Assembly (NCBI GenBank): GCA_003952965.2
Contig: CM025853.1
Span: 16,695,324 to 16,759,323 of the forward strand
Length of the DNA stretch: 64,000 nt
Source of the DNA: Morella rubra
Taxonomy: Eukaryota > Streptophyta > Magnoliopsida > Fagales > Myricaceae
Direction of reading: 5' to 3'
The notes below the pieces were generated by a model. That model did no database searches, was not told the DNA's origin, and saw only the letters and a list, made by a program, of their open reading frames with translations. The translations under genes were made by a program, and so were the position numbers. This document shows, piece by piece, positions 1-10,699 of the stretch (position 1 is its first letter; each line of letters begins with the position of its first letter).

Positions 1-1393
1 ATTGCAATTACTCCATACTTATAGGGCGAATAATGACATTACCCCTTGTTTTAATTATGGTTCCCAAATGTTCGATAAAATTATGAGTGACTTAGTTGTC
101 AGAAACCAACAAAGCTAGTTTACATTACTTCAGGAACAAGGCTTACCAATTTCGTTTATTTTATTATGTTGGTGATTTTGTTGGTTAGATTTTATTTGGT
201 TGTTTAAATTCAATTATGTTGACCCTATGTCATTTGATTGATTTTTTATTTTATTTCAAATTTATGTTAAGAATTAAGTTTATTAATCATATAAGATTAT
301 AGAAAATACAACATAAATCAAACATTGAAAAATACTTCTAAAAAATATATTTGATGTAACAACCAAACATTGAAAATTAGAATACTTTAAGTATTTTGAA
401 ACAAATGGAGATTGAATTCAATTTTTTTTTTGTTGGGTAAGTACTCTTACTTGAATTTTTACTATAAAGTTAATTTAAGAATGTTAGAGATTGTTTGGAA
501 GTTGGAATAACAAATTAAGAATAATTTTGCAATTTTCTTTTTAAATAGAAAATAATCGAGTTGTTTGATTAATAGTAATCTTTTGTTTGCATTTATTTCA
601 AAAGATTATTAAAAACTTTAATATCATGCATAGTACTTACCAAAAAAAAATTATGCGTATATAGACTAATGCATAAACTGTCATGTAAACTTTAATATAT
701 ATCATGTGAACCTTGCATATAGACTTTCATGATATATGACAAGATAGACAGGGTCATCATGACAAAATTTTATGAAATGCTGACAAGCCATTGGATGAGG
801 GACATACAAAATTTAGAAAATTATTGAAGGCTACTATTCAATTGTATCATTTAAAGTTGTATGATAGATTGAGTAATGCCTCTTTCACTTGGATGCCAAC
901 GAGACCCTACAATAAGTCTGTTGTTGAACACTAAGAGAATATGCTGCATGAAATGCTAAGTTGCCAAAGGACACGTACAAGAAATATATAAAATATTTAA
1001 CTCTTAGATATGAGAATATACTGAAATATTGTCGTAATGGCTTTACAACCTTACCAAAAAAATTTCAATCCAACTAGATAACCAAAATTAATATTTTTTC
1101 AAATAAATTAGACAACTTGATTATGGTTAATAAAAAATTAATATTATTTTCACCGTGCCCGATAAAAGTATATGCAAAAAACTATACCAAAAAAATAAAA
1201 CACTATGTTTTTAACAAGTTACAAAATAAATAGAACACTGGAAAGCAATACAAATAAAATAATAGCTAGTTGTTATTGATCATCTGAGGTCCAACTCACT
1301 GAAAAGAAACAAAACAAACATCTCAAATATCCAACCATGAAAAGCTTTTGTCGTTTATAATCCCATCGACTAAACTATCACTCAACTTAGATA

Positions 1394-2470
1394 AGAGTTG
1401 CTCAAAATAAGTATCATTATACCAACAAGGTTGATCAATAAAATCACCATATTTAACTTCACCAAGTTTGTCAAGAATGATTGGTTTCAACATCTGTGTT
1501 TCAAATTATTTAAACGTGCGCATCATGCATATATTGGTGGCTTCCAGATATTTTGTCTAATGCTGCCTATCAAAATCATCAACCATATCTTGATACTGGT
1601 TGAAAAATGTGGTACTACAAGGTTTACTCAAAAGCTGAAGGGCATATTTTCGTAATAGAGGCAAATGACTTCCGCAATAGTCCCACGAAAGGAACAAATT
1701 AATAAATGTACATGTAAGAAGTAGTTATGGAAAAGAAAATAAACAAAATATATATAGATGTTCAACTCACGAGGATGGGATGTTTTGAGCATTATCCTTA
1801 CATGATCAATTGTGAACATGCTTGACACTTTCATGAGGTATTGTTGGAATTCCTCTATGAAATGTTCTTTTTCTTCTTCCGCCACCATAAATTTTAGAAG
1901 ATGGTCTATGCTACTTCTCATTTCATCGTTCTCCTTAAAATTCTCAGAACACATGTAAGCAGGATTTAAAGCAGCTGCATGCATTGGATGGATAATCTTT
2001 TTTCGTGCTCTATTTATCCCTGGCCATATATCATCATAAAGGACATTACTATCACGAAATTTCTAAATTCTGTCTGTTACCCTTTCTATCATGTCATTCA
2101 GGTACCCTAATGTTGAGCCAATGCCGTCAACTAGACAATGAGTTTGAAAAAGGGCAGCAAAATTTGTGCTACCCCTTTCGCTCGAGTCCAAAATTCTTCA
2201 CAATGAATGACGTAATCAATAAGTTTTGCATGTCTCAAATATTCTTCTTGCTGCTCTTCTTCAAGCAACTCCATGGAATCAGTAGAAAATTGTGTTATAG
2301 ATGTTTGTAAGGATTTTAATTCATCCTCAACTTCTGTAAGTGTTTTGAGCCAATAATAAAAATTCTAAGGCTCATCTTGTACGTTGACTCTTCTTAATGG
2401 TTCTTTAATTTCATACTTGTAGATGAAACACAATACCAATACTACCACAGAGATGGTAGAACCATGGAAG
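1394..2470 (-). pseudogene. hAT transposase-like gene, copy A, C-terminal part
   Basis: This is the minus-strand C-terminal part of copy A, aligned to copy B at 23,899-25,070. The segment near 1,394-1,670 corresponds to the last exon, which in copy B encodes the hAT dimerisation region beginning IWWDYCGNHLP. The next segment (about 1,771-2,440) carries the conserved stretch with the HAAALNPAYMCSENFKENDEM-like residues seen around the middle of this family. The donor site at 1,770 (GTGAG) is kept. A deletion of roughly 18 bases near 1,672 removes the acceptor AG and the first codons of the last exon that copy B retains. Several stops and frame changes are present, so this copy is dead. It is cut off upstream by the hAT insertion at 2,471. 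Confidence 0.75.
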
Positions 2471-3549
2471 CAGGGACGAAGCCAGGATTTGCCCTTTTGG
2501 GGTGCCAAATATATTTTTTACTTGATTTTTTTTTCTAATTAGGTGTCGAGACCATCTTATGTGTACCTTGACTAATCTTAGAGTCTTCAAATTTTCATTA
2601 TAATTAAAATAAGCATAGTCAAAATGTAATAACATATTCTAAAACTTTAAAAAAAAAATTATAAACTCTAACTTAATTGTTAAAGCCAAATTTTCATCTA
2701 TTATACTAATTGAATTGAATGTTTGAGTAAAAGTCATCAATTATTATATTAGTACTAAAACCTTATGCGACCGAATGCAATCAAAAGTTTAAAATCACAA
2801 ATTAAATAAATTACTAACAAAAGAACAAAGCAATGTCAAAATCGAGTCAAAATAATATAGACACGCACAAATAATAGAGCAATAATATTTTAATTAAACA
2901 ATAATAATTAAATGTAATAACATTTAGAATTCTAACTTTGAAGATAGACTTTTTTTTATGCAAAGCAAAAAATTTGTTGTATTCTAAGAGTTGAGTATGG
3001 ATTTTGTTATTTTATGTATATGAGATAAAATAGTGGGAGAGAGAAAAAAAGAGAGGCCATTAAGAGAAAATCAAAAAAATCTGGAGAGGCCATTGAGAGG
3101 CAAGAAGTGAAAGAGAAAGAAAAAATGAATTTTATTAAAAAGGGAGAGAAAAAGAAAAGTAAAAAAAAACACTCTAGAAAAAAGAGAGGGAGAAAGACAC
3201 TCTAAAAAAGAGGCAAGGAGAGAGGAACTTTAAAAAAAAGGAAGGAGAGAGGAATTTTAAAAAAAAGGGAGGGAGAGAGAAAATTAAGAAAGATAAACTC
3301 TTTAGTGTTTTTTTCTATAAAAAATTGAAGGCTCCACTTATAAAGTAGCTATTCTCTCTCTCATGCTCTTTTATTCTTTCATGTTTATTTCTTCAAAAGT
3401 TTTGGGGGGGGGGGGGGCCATTACAAAGATTACTACAAATTTTGCCCTTATGTTAAAAAAAAATTTCTAAAATTTGAAATTTTGAAAATGTACAAAAAAA
3501 ATTTGCAAAAAGTTTTGGGGGGACCATGGCCCCCATAGCTTCATCCCTA
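2471..3549. mobile_element. Non-autonomous hAT element in copy A
   Basis: The element interrupts copy A where copy B is continuous. Ends are CAGGGACGAAGCC at the left and, read inward from the right, TAGGGATGAAGCT, fitting the hAT YAGGG-type terminus. It is flanked by an imperfect 8-bp duplication, CATGGAAG (2,463-2,470) and CACAGAAG (3,550-3,557). No transposase is encoded. The interior holds a strongly purine-rich segment at about 3,020-3,300 and a run of G near 3,403-3,417. The 8-bp duplication and end sequence place it in hAT; the family name is unknown. Confidence 0.8.
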
Positions 3550-4464
3550 CACAGAAGGGCAATCACCTATCTCCCAACACACGAAATTGTCAATGACATC
3601 TGTAGCACAATTAGCGAAGCATATCCAAGGATACTCTTTGGAAAGCATCTGCTAAGAATCATTTTCCGTATAATCATCTTTCGTACACAAGAAAATTTAT
3701 ACAATATTCTTAGGCCCTACCGACCCAATTATGGGTGCCAATATTTCTTCATTATCCAAAAAATCTGCTTTTTGGTTGTATGACTCCAAGCATATCCACC
3801 CTACTGATGTATACAGAAATATATCAATCCTCCCGATAAAGTCTCAAGAGACCTCATTCTTACATATCAGAGTACAACTTGTGTTTCCTAAAGATCTTTT
3901 GACATTTTCAACGTATTCCGTAACTTTCTTTGAGACATTAGGTATCAATTGTGACTCTAGAGTTGAACAACTTGGTAGTTCATAGCTAGGACCACATTCA
4001 GCGATGTCTTTCACAAAATCACTGAAAAAAGGTGCTTGAAGTACTTGAGAACAAATGTGGCGCCTCTTCGAGATGAACAACTTAGCCAAGTGTTTATCCA
4101 CTCTAAACTTATGCTCTTATGTACATACATTTGAAATATTGTGTGATGATGATATGAGAATCGGAAACTTGGCACTCTCTAGCATGCGATTTGATGCTCC
4201 CAAATGTTTAGTTTTCTTATCGGGAGTGGCTAATGCTTGTATTGCTACTTTCTTAATATCTTCAAGGACTTGTTCGTAAACTTTAATGTCACGATCGTTA
4301 AGCCCAGACAAATGCGACTTAATCCTTGAAATACCTCGAGGAAAATCATTCTTGCAAAAGTTACACCGAAACCGGCCATTCTTTAAATCCTCTGCATGCT
4401 CCCAAAATGTATCTTTCCTTTTCGGCATCAGGGGTGGCTTAACCTTTTTGGGGGACTTAGGCAA
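3550..4464 (-). pseudogene. hAT copy A, BED-exon module 1 and middle region
   Basis: Minus-strand reading gives an N-terminal BED zinc finger beginning MPKRKDTFWEHAEDL, with the pair CNFC and the later His of the finger. It continues into the linker with HLGASNRMLESAKF and then the region ending near KRSLGNT. The reading frame breaks near 4,117 and again before 3,844. The first 12 codons upstream of MPKRK are not part of the family and come from the adjoining spacer. It is the first of three consecutive copies of this exon and the one still attached to the rest of copy A. It cannot make a full protein. Confidence 0.75.
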
Positions 4465-4920
4465 GTCATAAAAATGAGGTCTTTTAATGTAAAAAATTAA
4501 AAAATTAAAATTAAACCATAAATTTGCTTCTTGCCTTTATAGACGCAAAATTACCAATTAAACTTTTGTATTCAAGTTTACCCGATAAATCAATTTCGAT
4601 AGATAAAATCGCTAAACAGCTTAATTTATCTTGAGACATAGTTGTTCGTAAATAATTTTTTATAATCTTTTTGAAGTTAGTGTGAAAATGTGATGGAATT
4701 TGTATGAAATTTTTGAGATTTTGTAGGAAAAAGAAAAGTTTCTTAGCAAGTTGAAAAAATTTTCTTAGAAATTTGAAAAGAATTTCTTAGAAAGTTAAAC
4801 AAATTTTCTTAGCAGGTTGAAAATTTTTCTTAGAAAGTCAAACAATTTTTTTTTTAGCAAGTTGAAAAATTTTACTTAGAAAATTGAAATTTTTTTCTTA
4901 AAAAGTTAAAAAAATTTTGG
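4427..4920. repeat. AT-rich spacer between BED modules, copy 1
   Basis: About 490 bp starting directly after the BED-exon ATG (on plus, after CGGCAT). It matches the spacer at 5,511-5,935 almost throughout, including the shared stretch with CCCGATAAATCAATTTCG and a degenerate array of TTCTTAGAAAGTTGAAA-like repeats at its right end. No gene is seen. Its start, CAGGGGTGGCTTAACC, resembles a hAT-type terminus, so it may be a small transposon that was duplicated with the exon. Confidence 0.65.
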
Positions 4921-5510
4921 TTGTATAACTCCAAGCATGTCCACACTACTGATATATACAGAAAGATATCAATCCTCTTGATAAAGTCTCAAGAGACCTC
5001 ATTCTTACATATCAATGTACAACTTGTTTTATCTGAAGATCTTTTAACATTCTTAACATATTTTGTAACTTCCTTTGAGACATCAGGTATTAGTTGTGAC
5101 TCTAGAGTTGAACAACTTGGTAGTTCATAGCCAAGGCCATATTCAGCGATGTATTTCACAAAATCACTTAAAAAAGGTAATTGAACTACTTGAGAACAAA
5201 TGTGGTGCCCCTCCGAGATGAACAACTTAGCCAAGTGTTTATCCACTCTAAACTTGTGCTATTCTGTGCATACATTTGAAATATTGTGTTTAGCTTTCTT
5301 ATCGGGAATGGCTAATGTTTATACTGCTGCTTTCGTAATATCTTTAGGGACTTGTTCACAAATTTTAATGTCACGATCACTAAGCCCAGACAAATGCGAC
5401 TTAATCCTTGAAATACTTCTAGGAAAATCATTCTTACAATAGTTACTCTGAAACCGACCATTCTTTAAATCCTCCGCATGCTCCCAAAATGTATCTTTCC
5501 TCTTCGGCAT
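4921..5510 (-). pseudogene. hAT copy A, BED-exon module 2
   Basis: This is a second copy of the BED exon and following linker on the minus strand, starting MPKRKDTFWEHAEDLKNGRF. The second zinc-ligand pair reads SNYC instead of CxxC, so one Cys is lost. A deletion in the linker (between about 5,283 and 5,320) removes the KHLGASNRMLE part. The second part resumes at 5,246 with the DKHLAKLFISEG block and ends near 4,989. No downstream exons follow, only the next spacer. It is a pseudogene fragment produced by tandem duplication. Confidence 0.75.
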
Positions 5511-5935
5511 CAGTGGCGGCTTAACCTTTTTGGAGCCTTAGACAAGTCATAAAAATGAGGTATTTTAATGTAAAAATTAAAAAAAAAATTAAAAATTTAA
5601 ATTAAACCATAAATTTGCTTCTTGCCTCTTTTGCTGCAAAATTACTAATTAAACTTTTGTATTCAAGTTTACCCGATAAATCAATTTCGATAGATAAAAT
5701 CGCTAAACAACTTAATTTATCTTGAGACATAGTTGTTCGTAAATAATTTTTTATAATCTTTCTGAAGTTGGTGTGAAAATGTGATGGAATTTGCATGAAA
5801 TTTTTGAGATTTTGTAGAAAAAAAATTCTTAGCAAGTTGTAAAATTTTTATTAGAAATTTGAAAATTTTTTCTCAAAAAGTTGAACTATTGTTTTTTGCA
5901 AGTTGAAAAAATTTTCTTAGAAAGTTGAAAATGAC
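5511..5935. repeat. AT-rich spacer between BED modules, copy 2
   Basis: Second copy of the spacer at 4,427-4,920, starting CAGTGGCGGCTTAACC immediately after the ATG of BED module 2. CAGTGGCGG is the same start as the hAT element at 36,247. It holds the same AAAATTTTCTTAGAAAGTTG-like degenerate repeats at the right end. No coding sequence is evident. Confidence 0.65.
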
Positions 5936-6666
5936 AACAAGCATTCCACCCTACTGATGTATACTAAAAGATATCAATCCTCCTGATAAAGTCCCAAGAG
6001 ACCTCATTCTTACATATCAGAGTACAACCTGTGTTACCTTCTTTGACATTCTCAACGTATTCTGTAACTTCCTTTGAGACAACAGGTATCTTTTGTGACT
6101 CTAGAATTGAACAACTTGATAGTTCATAGTCAGGACAATATTCAGCGATGTCTTTCACAAAATAACTGAATCAAAAGGTGATTGAAGTACTTGAGAACTT
6201 CCTTTGAGACAACAGGTGTGGATTAACAACTTGGTAGTTCATAATCTATTCTCTTTCACAAAATAATGAAAAAAGGTGATTGAAGTACTTGAGAACAAAT
6301 GCCCTCTGAGATGAACAACTTAGTCAAGTGTTTATCCACGTTAAACTTATGCTCTTCTGTACGTACATTTGAAATATTGTGTGATGATGATGTGGGAATC
6401 AGAAACTTGGCACTCTCTAGCATGTGGTTTGATGCTCCCAAATGTTTTGCTTTCTTATCGGGAGTGGCTAATGCTTGTACTACTACTTTCTTAATATATT
6501 CAGGGACTTGTTTGCAAACTTTAATGTCACGACCGCTAAGCCCAAATAAATGCGACTTAATCCTTGAAATACCTCCAGGAAAATCATTCTTGCAATTGTT
6601 ATACTGAAACCGGCCATTTTTTAAATCCTCCGCATGCTCCCAAAATGTATCTTTCCTCTTCGGCAT
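5936..6666 (-). pseudogene. hAT copy A, BED-exon module 3 (promoter-proximal)
   Basis: This is the third and most upstream BED exon copy on the minus strand, with start MPKRKDTFWEHAEDL at 6,666. It keeps the spacing of family residues, but the first zinc-ligand pair reads YNNC rather than CxxC. The sequence 5' of this ATG matches that upstream of copy B's ATG, so this module sits in the original position relative to exon 1. It reads about 130 codons, then fails. A short internal duplication (about 6,060-6,170 against 6,195-6,300) further disrupts it. Read from the upstream exon at 7,283-7,475, a splice from TTTAG/GT into AG at about 6,681 would join in frame with this ATG. Confidence 0.75.
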
Positions 6667-7282
6667 GTGTTTATTTTCATCTTATATGTGCAATGAATCA
6701 CACAAAATTAAAATTAAACTCATCAGCTAGAGGTAAGCTAAAAATTGACTCGAAAAACTGAATTTCAGAAAGAAAAATCAATCATCATGCTTATCATACA
6801 GAACAAATTACTACTCTTGTTTTGATACACCTTGGTTTTCAAAAGAAAAAAAAAAAAGAAAATCAATCATAATGACCCTTTTTTTTTAATAACAAGAATT
6901 GTAATCATTCAGTTAACGTTCAATGACCATTAGCAGTGCTTCTGAGTCCTATAAATTACCAAAAAAAAAAAGTATCTATCCGAATAGATCTACCAACCAC
7001 ATGATCACGAAGAGTCTATCCATATTCCATTAGATCAGTAAATAAAGCAACAAAATATGCAGAAAAAAAAAAATCAGCGGTGTCTCTCAATTATCTGTGG
7101 AAGGAATACTATAACTCCAATCAGGTTCGAGATATATACAAGGAAACTTGAGTGCAAAAAGTATTATGCTCTCAGAAAAACCCAAGACCAGATGAAATTA
7201 GATAGCGTTGACTCTTGAAGGAAACATATAAAAGACTATCATTATCAGGAACATACAGCCTTAGAGAGAAAGAAGAAGATAC
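6667..7282 (-). other. Putative intron 1 of hAT-like gene, copy A
   Basis: No coding sequence is seen. The stretch is conserved with 25,868-26,456 of unit B, and its upstream half also with 50,190-50,470 of copy D. It has a donor GTATCT at 7,282 downward and a possible acceptor in CACATATAAG just upstream of the BED ATG. Poly(A) runs interrupt it. Confidence 0.5.
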
Positions 7283-7475
7283 CTAAAGCTTGAGCAGCCT
7301 CCTTTTCTTTGTTAACTTCCGATGATGCAGAGATGGACGCCGGTGAAGCTATGAACTTGGTAGAATGAGTCTCTGGGTCACAAGTCAAAAGCTCTAAGTC
7401 CATATAAACAAGCCGGCCTAATTGGCGGAGTGGGGGGTAGAAGTTAAAGTCAACGAAGCGACTCTTCTCTTTCAT
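7283..7475 (-). CDS. Upstream exon of hAT-like gene, copy A
   Basis: An open minus-strand stretch ends at a good donor (TTTAG/GTATCT). Its C-terminal residues, TKFIASPASISASSEVNKEK, recur with mostly conservative changes in unit B (26,457-26,600) and copy D (50,474-50,572). This suggests the frame is or was coding. Possible starts are the ATG at 7,475 or the one at 7,403 (MDLELLTC). I recognise no domain. If joined to the BED exon at the putative acceptor near 6,681, the frame stays open (AAQAL then DENKHMPKRK). It could instead be a 5'-UTR exon. The function of the exon is unknown. Confidence 0.45.
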
Positions 7476-9074
7476 AAATCAGTCTAGGCACCCGAAGAAC
7501 TACCGGTCAAAGTACTTCATCCACAGACCACCTTGTGAGTTGCGACTAACGTTAACAGTCTTACTAACATCATTGTTCTTGGGCCCACAGATGGGCCTTG
7601 GCCCCCGCATTTATGTTTTTTCTTCGTTAATTCACGGCCCCATCATCATTCTTTTCCACTAATACTATTGTCGCCTGTACATCTACTCACGAGAGGCTAC
7701 CCTCAATTGGCAGCCGGCAGGGTATAGCTCCCCTGGGGGACATTGTACGTAGATTTGAGTTTTTATCCAACTGGGTTGGTCTTAAGCGAGACTTGAGTTT
7801 TTATGAGAAGCATCGCAGCTGAGAAAGGTTTCTAAGTATTCTTCATTTGGCTGAAATATTGGAATGACTTCTAAAATAAATTATCATAACGCATTTGCTG
7901 CAAAAATATGCAAACTAAGTTTTTTAACTGTTTCATCCTTGCAATTATTGGAATTGATGTGTTAAGCAAATGTAATTGTGACAGGCTGATAACCCCGAGC
8001 TAACCGGGGACTTAGGCAAAAATTTGAAATGTGATCTTTTGAAATCATTTATAAAATAAAATATTAATAAATTAAGTTAAAACTTATTTTTTTAACTTTT
8101 TGAGATGCACCTATCAAAATTATATACCTAAGAGTTGTTAATATGTTTAATTTTCATTGAAAATACTTATCATACTTAGAAGTACTCTGTTTTGAGATTG
8201 AATTAATTTTTCTATTTTCGTTACTTTTTAAGCTTTTAATATCCAGATTCATATTTTCTATTAGACATAGTCGATATCTCAAAACTATTTTAAACAGAAA
8301 TAATAAAAATTAAAATAAACACAAACACAAACTTATAATAAAACTACACTACAAAATACAGCAAATACAACTTAAAATAAAATAAGACTAAGAGATTGTG
8401 AATAATAGCACCTCGGCCCTCATGGATAAGTGATATTGATCAGAAAAAAGGGCTAAAGATAATTTGGCAAGTACTTTATCAATTAAGTCCTTTTAAATAT
8501 AGATTTTAGCTTATTAAGTGGCATTTAAATGGGTTGCAATTATTTTTAGTTTATTAAGTGTATGTAAGGGTAAAAATTAACAATTAGGTGGCACACAACG
8601 ATTAGATCTCATGACATGGAAAAATTTGTGCATTTTGATAGTTTGAGGGTTAAATGTGATAAAATTCAAAGTTCATACCGATAAATGATATTTGAATGAT
8701 AGTTTAGGAGCTAGAAGTTAATATTTCTATAAATTTTATTACAAGATATTAGTAAGTACATTTGATTACCTTATAAAGATAAACTTAATAAATGGATATG
8801 GATGTGTAAATGAGTTTTGAATTAGTGACAACGTATTACTAATGTGTATATAATGTGGGAATTAGCACAATATGGGTTGTCAATCGATAGTTCATTTTAT
8901 TTATTATACTCCTTAAAAATAAAACATATGATTAATTAATTTATATCTGGCATACGAAAGTGCATGGTGAATGAATTAACTAATTACAATAATTTTGTTT
9001 TTGTTTTGGCTTCTTTAATTTGTATAGGGCCACTTGTTTAATTTCATCATTCTCTAGTCTAAAAATAGCAAATA
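7476..9074. other. Upstream region of copy A; no gene seen
   Basis: Promoter-side DNA shared with unit B up to about 8,672. At about 7,984-8,400 lies an AT-rich insertion also found at 27,187 onward, whose better-preserved start in unit B is CAGGGGCCGCTC, resembling a hAT terminus. The segment from 7,925 to 7,985 also matches 19,066-19,128. From 8,680 to 9,074 I see nothing beyond AT-rich sequence. Confidence 0.5.
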
Positions 9075-9411
9075 CAACATGTATAGTTAATTTTTGGCTA
9101 AAATATAACGTTTGCCCTTATGGTATCACTTTTTCCTGGAATTGCCCTGGGGGTTTGTTTTGTTTTCACTCTGTCCTTGTGGTTTTATACAACATGTATA
9201 GTTAATTTTTTGCTAAAATATAACGCGTGTCCCTGTGGTATCACTTGTTCCTAGAAATGCTCCTAGGGTTTGTTTTATTTTCCTTCTGTCCCTGTGGTTT
9301 TATACGTTTTCCATTTATTTCCTTCCATCCAATTTCTGTCAACATCCTAACAAAGTTGCTAACAGGTTAAACTCCCTCTACGTAATGTCTACTAATAATA
9401 CAACACGTGTC
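9075..9411. repeat. Tandemly duplicated transposon-end-like segment
   Basis: Two direct copies (about 9,075-9,195 and 9,190-9,310) share ACAACATGTATAGTTAATTT, GCTAAAATATAACG, CCCTKTGGTATCACTT and a final TGTCCYTGTGGTTTTATAC. The sequence style resembles the ends of Mutator-like elements elsewhere in the window. No partner inverted end was found, so class assignment is uncertain. The segment is cut at its right by the LTR at 9,412. Confidence 0.5.
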
Positions 9412-10647
9412 TGTTGGCTTTTGTTCACAATCATATTTTTATGATTTCAATAAATAGATTAAGTTTACAAAATGGACATCTTCAAAGACAAAGACATTTT
9501 TATCAAAGAGCCAAAGACAAGAAGATTGAAGATCAAAAAGATGCAAGGAGCTCAAAAGTGAAGATTCAAGACCATAGGGTATAATCTTGTAACTCTTAGT
9601 TTCACTTTTGACAAGGATTTGAATCACACTTGCATATCTTTCAAAATGTGCATAAACTTTTACCTCTTGTTTGAAAGATCAAAATGTTTTTTAAATGGTT
9701 TCAAAACACCCCAATCAACTCTCAAACCTTTTATATACTTATGGAAGTTAGTCTTTAAAATTGGGGTTTAAGTTGGTCAAAATTGTGTTTTAAATGAACC
9801 GGATCATGTGCTTAAGTTGAGGAGGTCGACCGGCTGTGAAGCAGTTGACCTTCGACCGCTTGGTGTAGCGGTCGACCGGTCTATGATTTGAAATAGATCC
9901 GTTGAAGTTCTGACATTGTGACCGTTGGGTAACGTAACCAAAGCGGTCGACCGGTACAATGGTAAAATTTTTAAACGGCTAGTTTTCTCATGTGGCCTAT
10001 ATAAAGACCTTCCTATTGTCTCTAAACAAGAGAGAACGACCACATATCATTTTACATAGCTTGAGAAATATCTTAAACCTTCTTATTCCATATTTCTCAT
10101 ATCATTCACACAAATTACACTTTCTTATCCTTGTCATTGTGTGAATCAAAAGATAGAGCTTTCATTTTCATATCCACTCTTTGAGAGAGTTTATTCTTGT
10201 ATCTTCATATTCAAAGAGGTGATTCCTTTAGTGAGGTTGTTCACTAAAGAAGAAGCTTAGAGAGGGTATATCTCAAGCTTGTTAGGTTGTGAGTGGTGAG
10301 CCCGAAAAACCACTTGGGTTGTGAGTGTTGAGCCTGGGAAAACACTTGTAAGGTTCTCTAGCACCTGGAAGCTAGAGTGTACACTATTTGGAAGATAGTG
10401 GGAAAACCTCAAGGCTCGGTAAAGGAGCTTGAGGGGTGGATGTAGGTGGGTTTGCCGAACCACCTAAAAATCACGTGTTTGCTTCTCTAACCCTACTCTT
10501 TACATTTAGCACTTATTTACTTTGTTGTTTAATATACTTGTGCTAAATTATCTTTACTTTGCAAACACGATTTTAGGGGTTAAAAGTGAAAAAGTTTGGA
10601 AACTCAATTCACCCCCTTCTTGGGTTGTCTTAATCCTTGGATTAACA
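9412..10647 (+). repeat. 5' LTR of gag-only element
   Basis: TG...CA-bounded LTR of 1,236 bp. It contains repeats of a GTCGACCGG motif around 9,825-9,945, a TATA box at 9,998-10,005, and a 3' part containing the phrase GCCGAACCACCTAAAAAT. Short open stretches inside it are not genes. Confidence 0.88.
9998..10005 (+). promoter_or_regulatory. LTR TATA box
   Basis: TATATAAA within the 5' LTR, conserved in the 3' LTR at 13,592-13,599. It would start transcription near 10,030, defining the U3/R boundary. Confidence 0.6.
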
Positions 10648-10649
10648 AT

Positions 10650-10661
10650 TGGTATCAGAGC
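10650..10661 (+). other. Primer-binding site (initiator Met-tRNA)
   Basis: TGGTATCAGAGC two bases after the 5' LTR is the standard plant LTR-retrotransposon primer-binding site complementary to the 3' end of initiator methionine tRNA. Confidence 0.9.
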
Positions 10662-10699
10662 TTGATGCTCGTTATACAAGATTTAAAAATATTGAGTTA

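Larger units (their letters stand above)
1..8680. repeat. Tandem unit A (hAT-derived gene plus flanks)
   Basis: Bases from about 48 onward match 21,283 onward and 28,168 onward. The match runs through the 3' flank, the transposase-like gene, its upstream exon and the promoter side, ending near 8,672, where unit B ends near 27,880. The unit starts before the window. Its 3' flank (48-1,393) is AT-rich with no gene. Relative to unit B, unit A lacks the Pack-MULE but carries a 1,079-bp hAT insertion and extra BED-exon copies. The left edge is not visible and the right edge is approximate. Confidence 0.8.

Noticed and set aside
2005..2310. Plus-strand 101-codon frame
   Set aside because: Antisense shadow of the transposase-like exon, repeated in the equivalent place of copy B at 24,539-24,748.
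9820..9960. Repeated GTCGACCGG motifs considered as an array or operator
   Set aside because: They are irregularly spaced parts of the LTR U3 region and recur, decayed, in the other LTRs; not a CRISPR or operator array.
9804..10463. Minus-strand frames of 68-79 codons in the 5' LTR
   Set aside because: They lie inside LTR sequence, are not conserved in the 3' LTR and have no domain.
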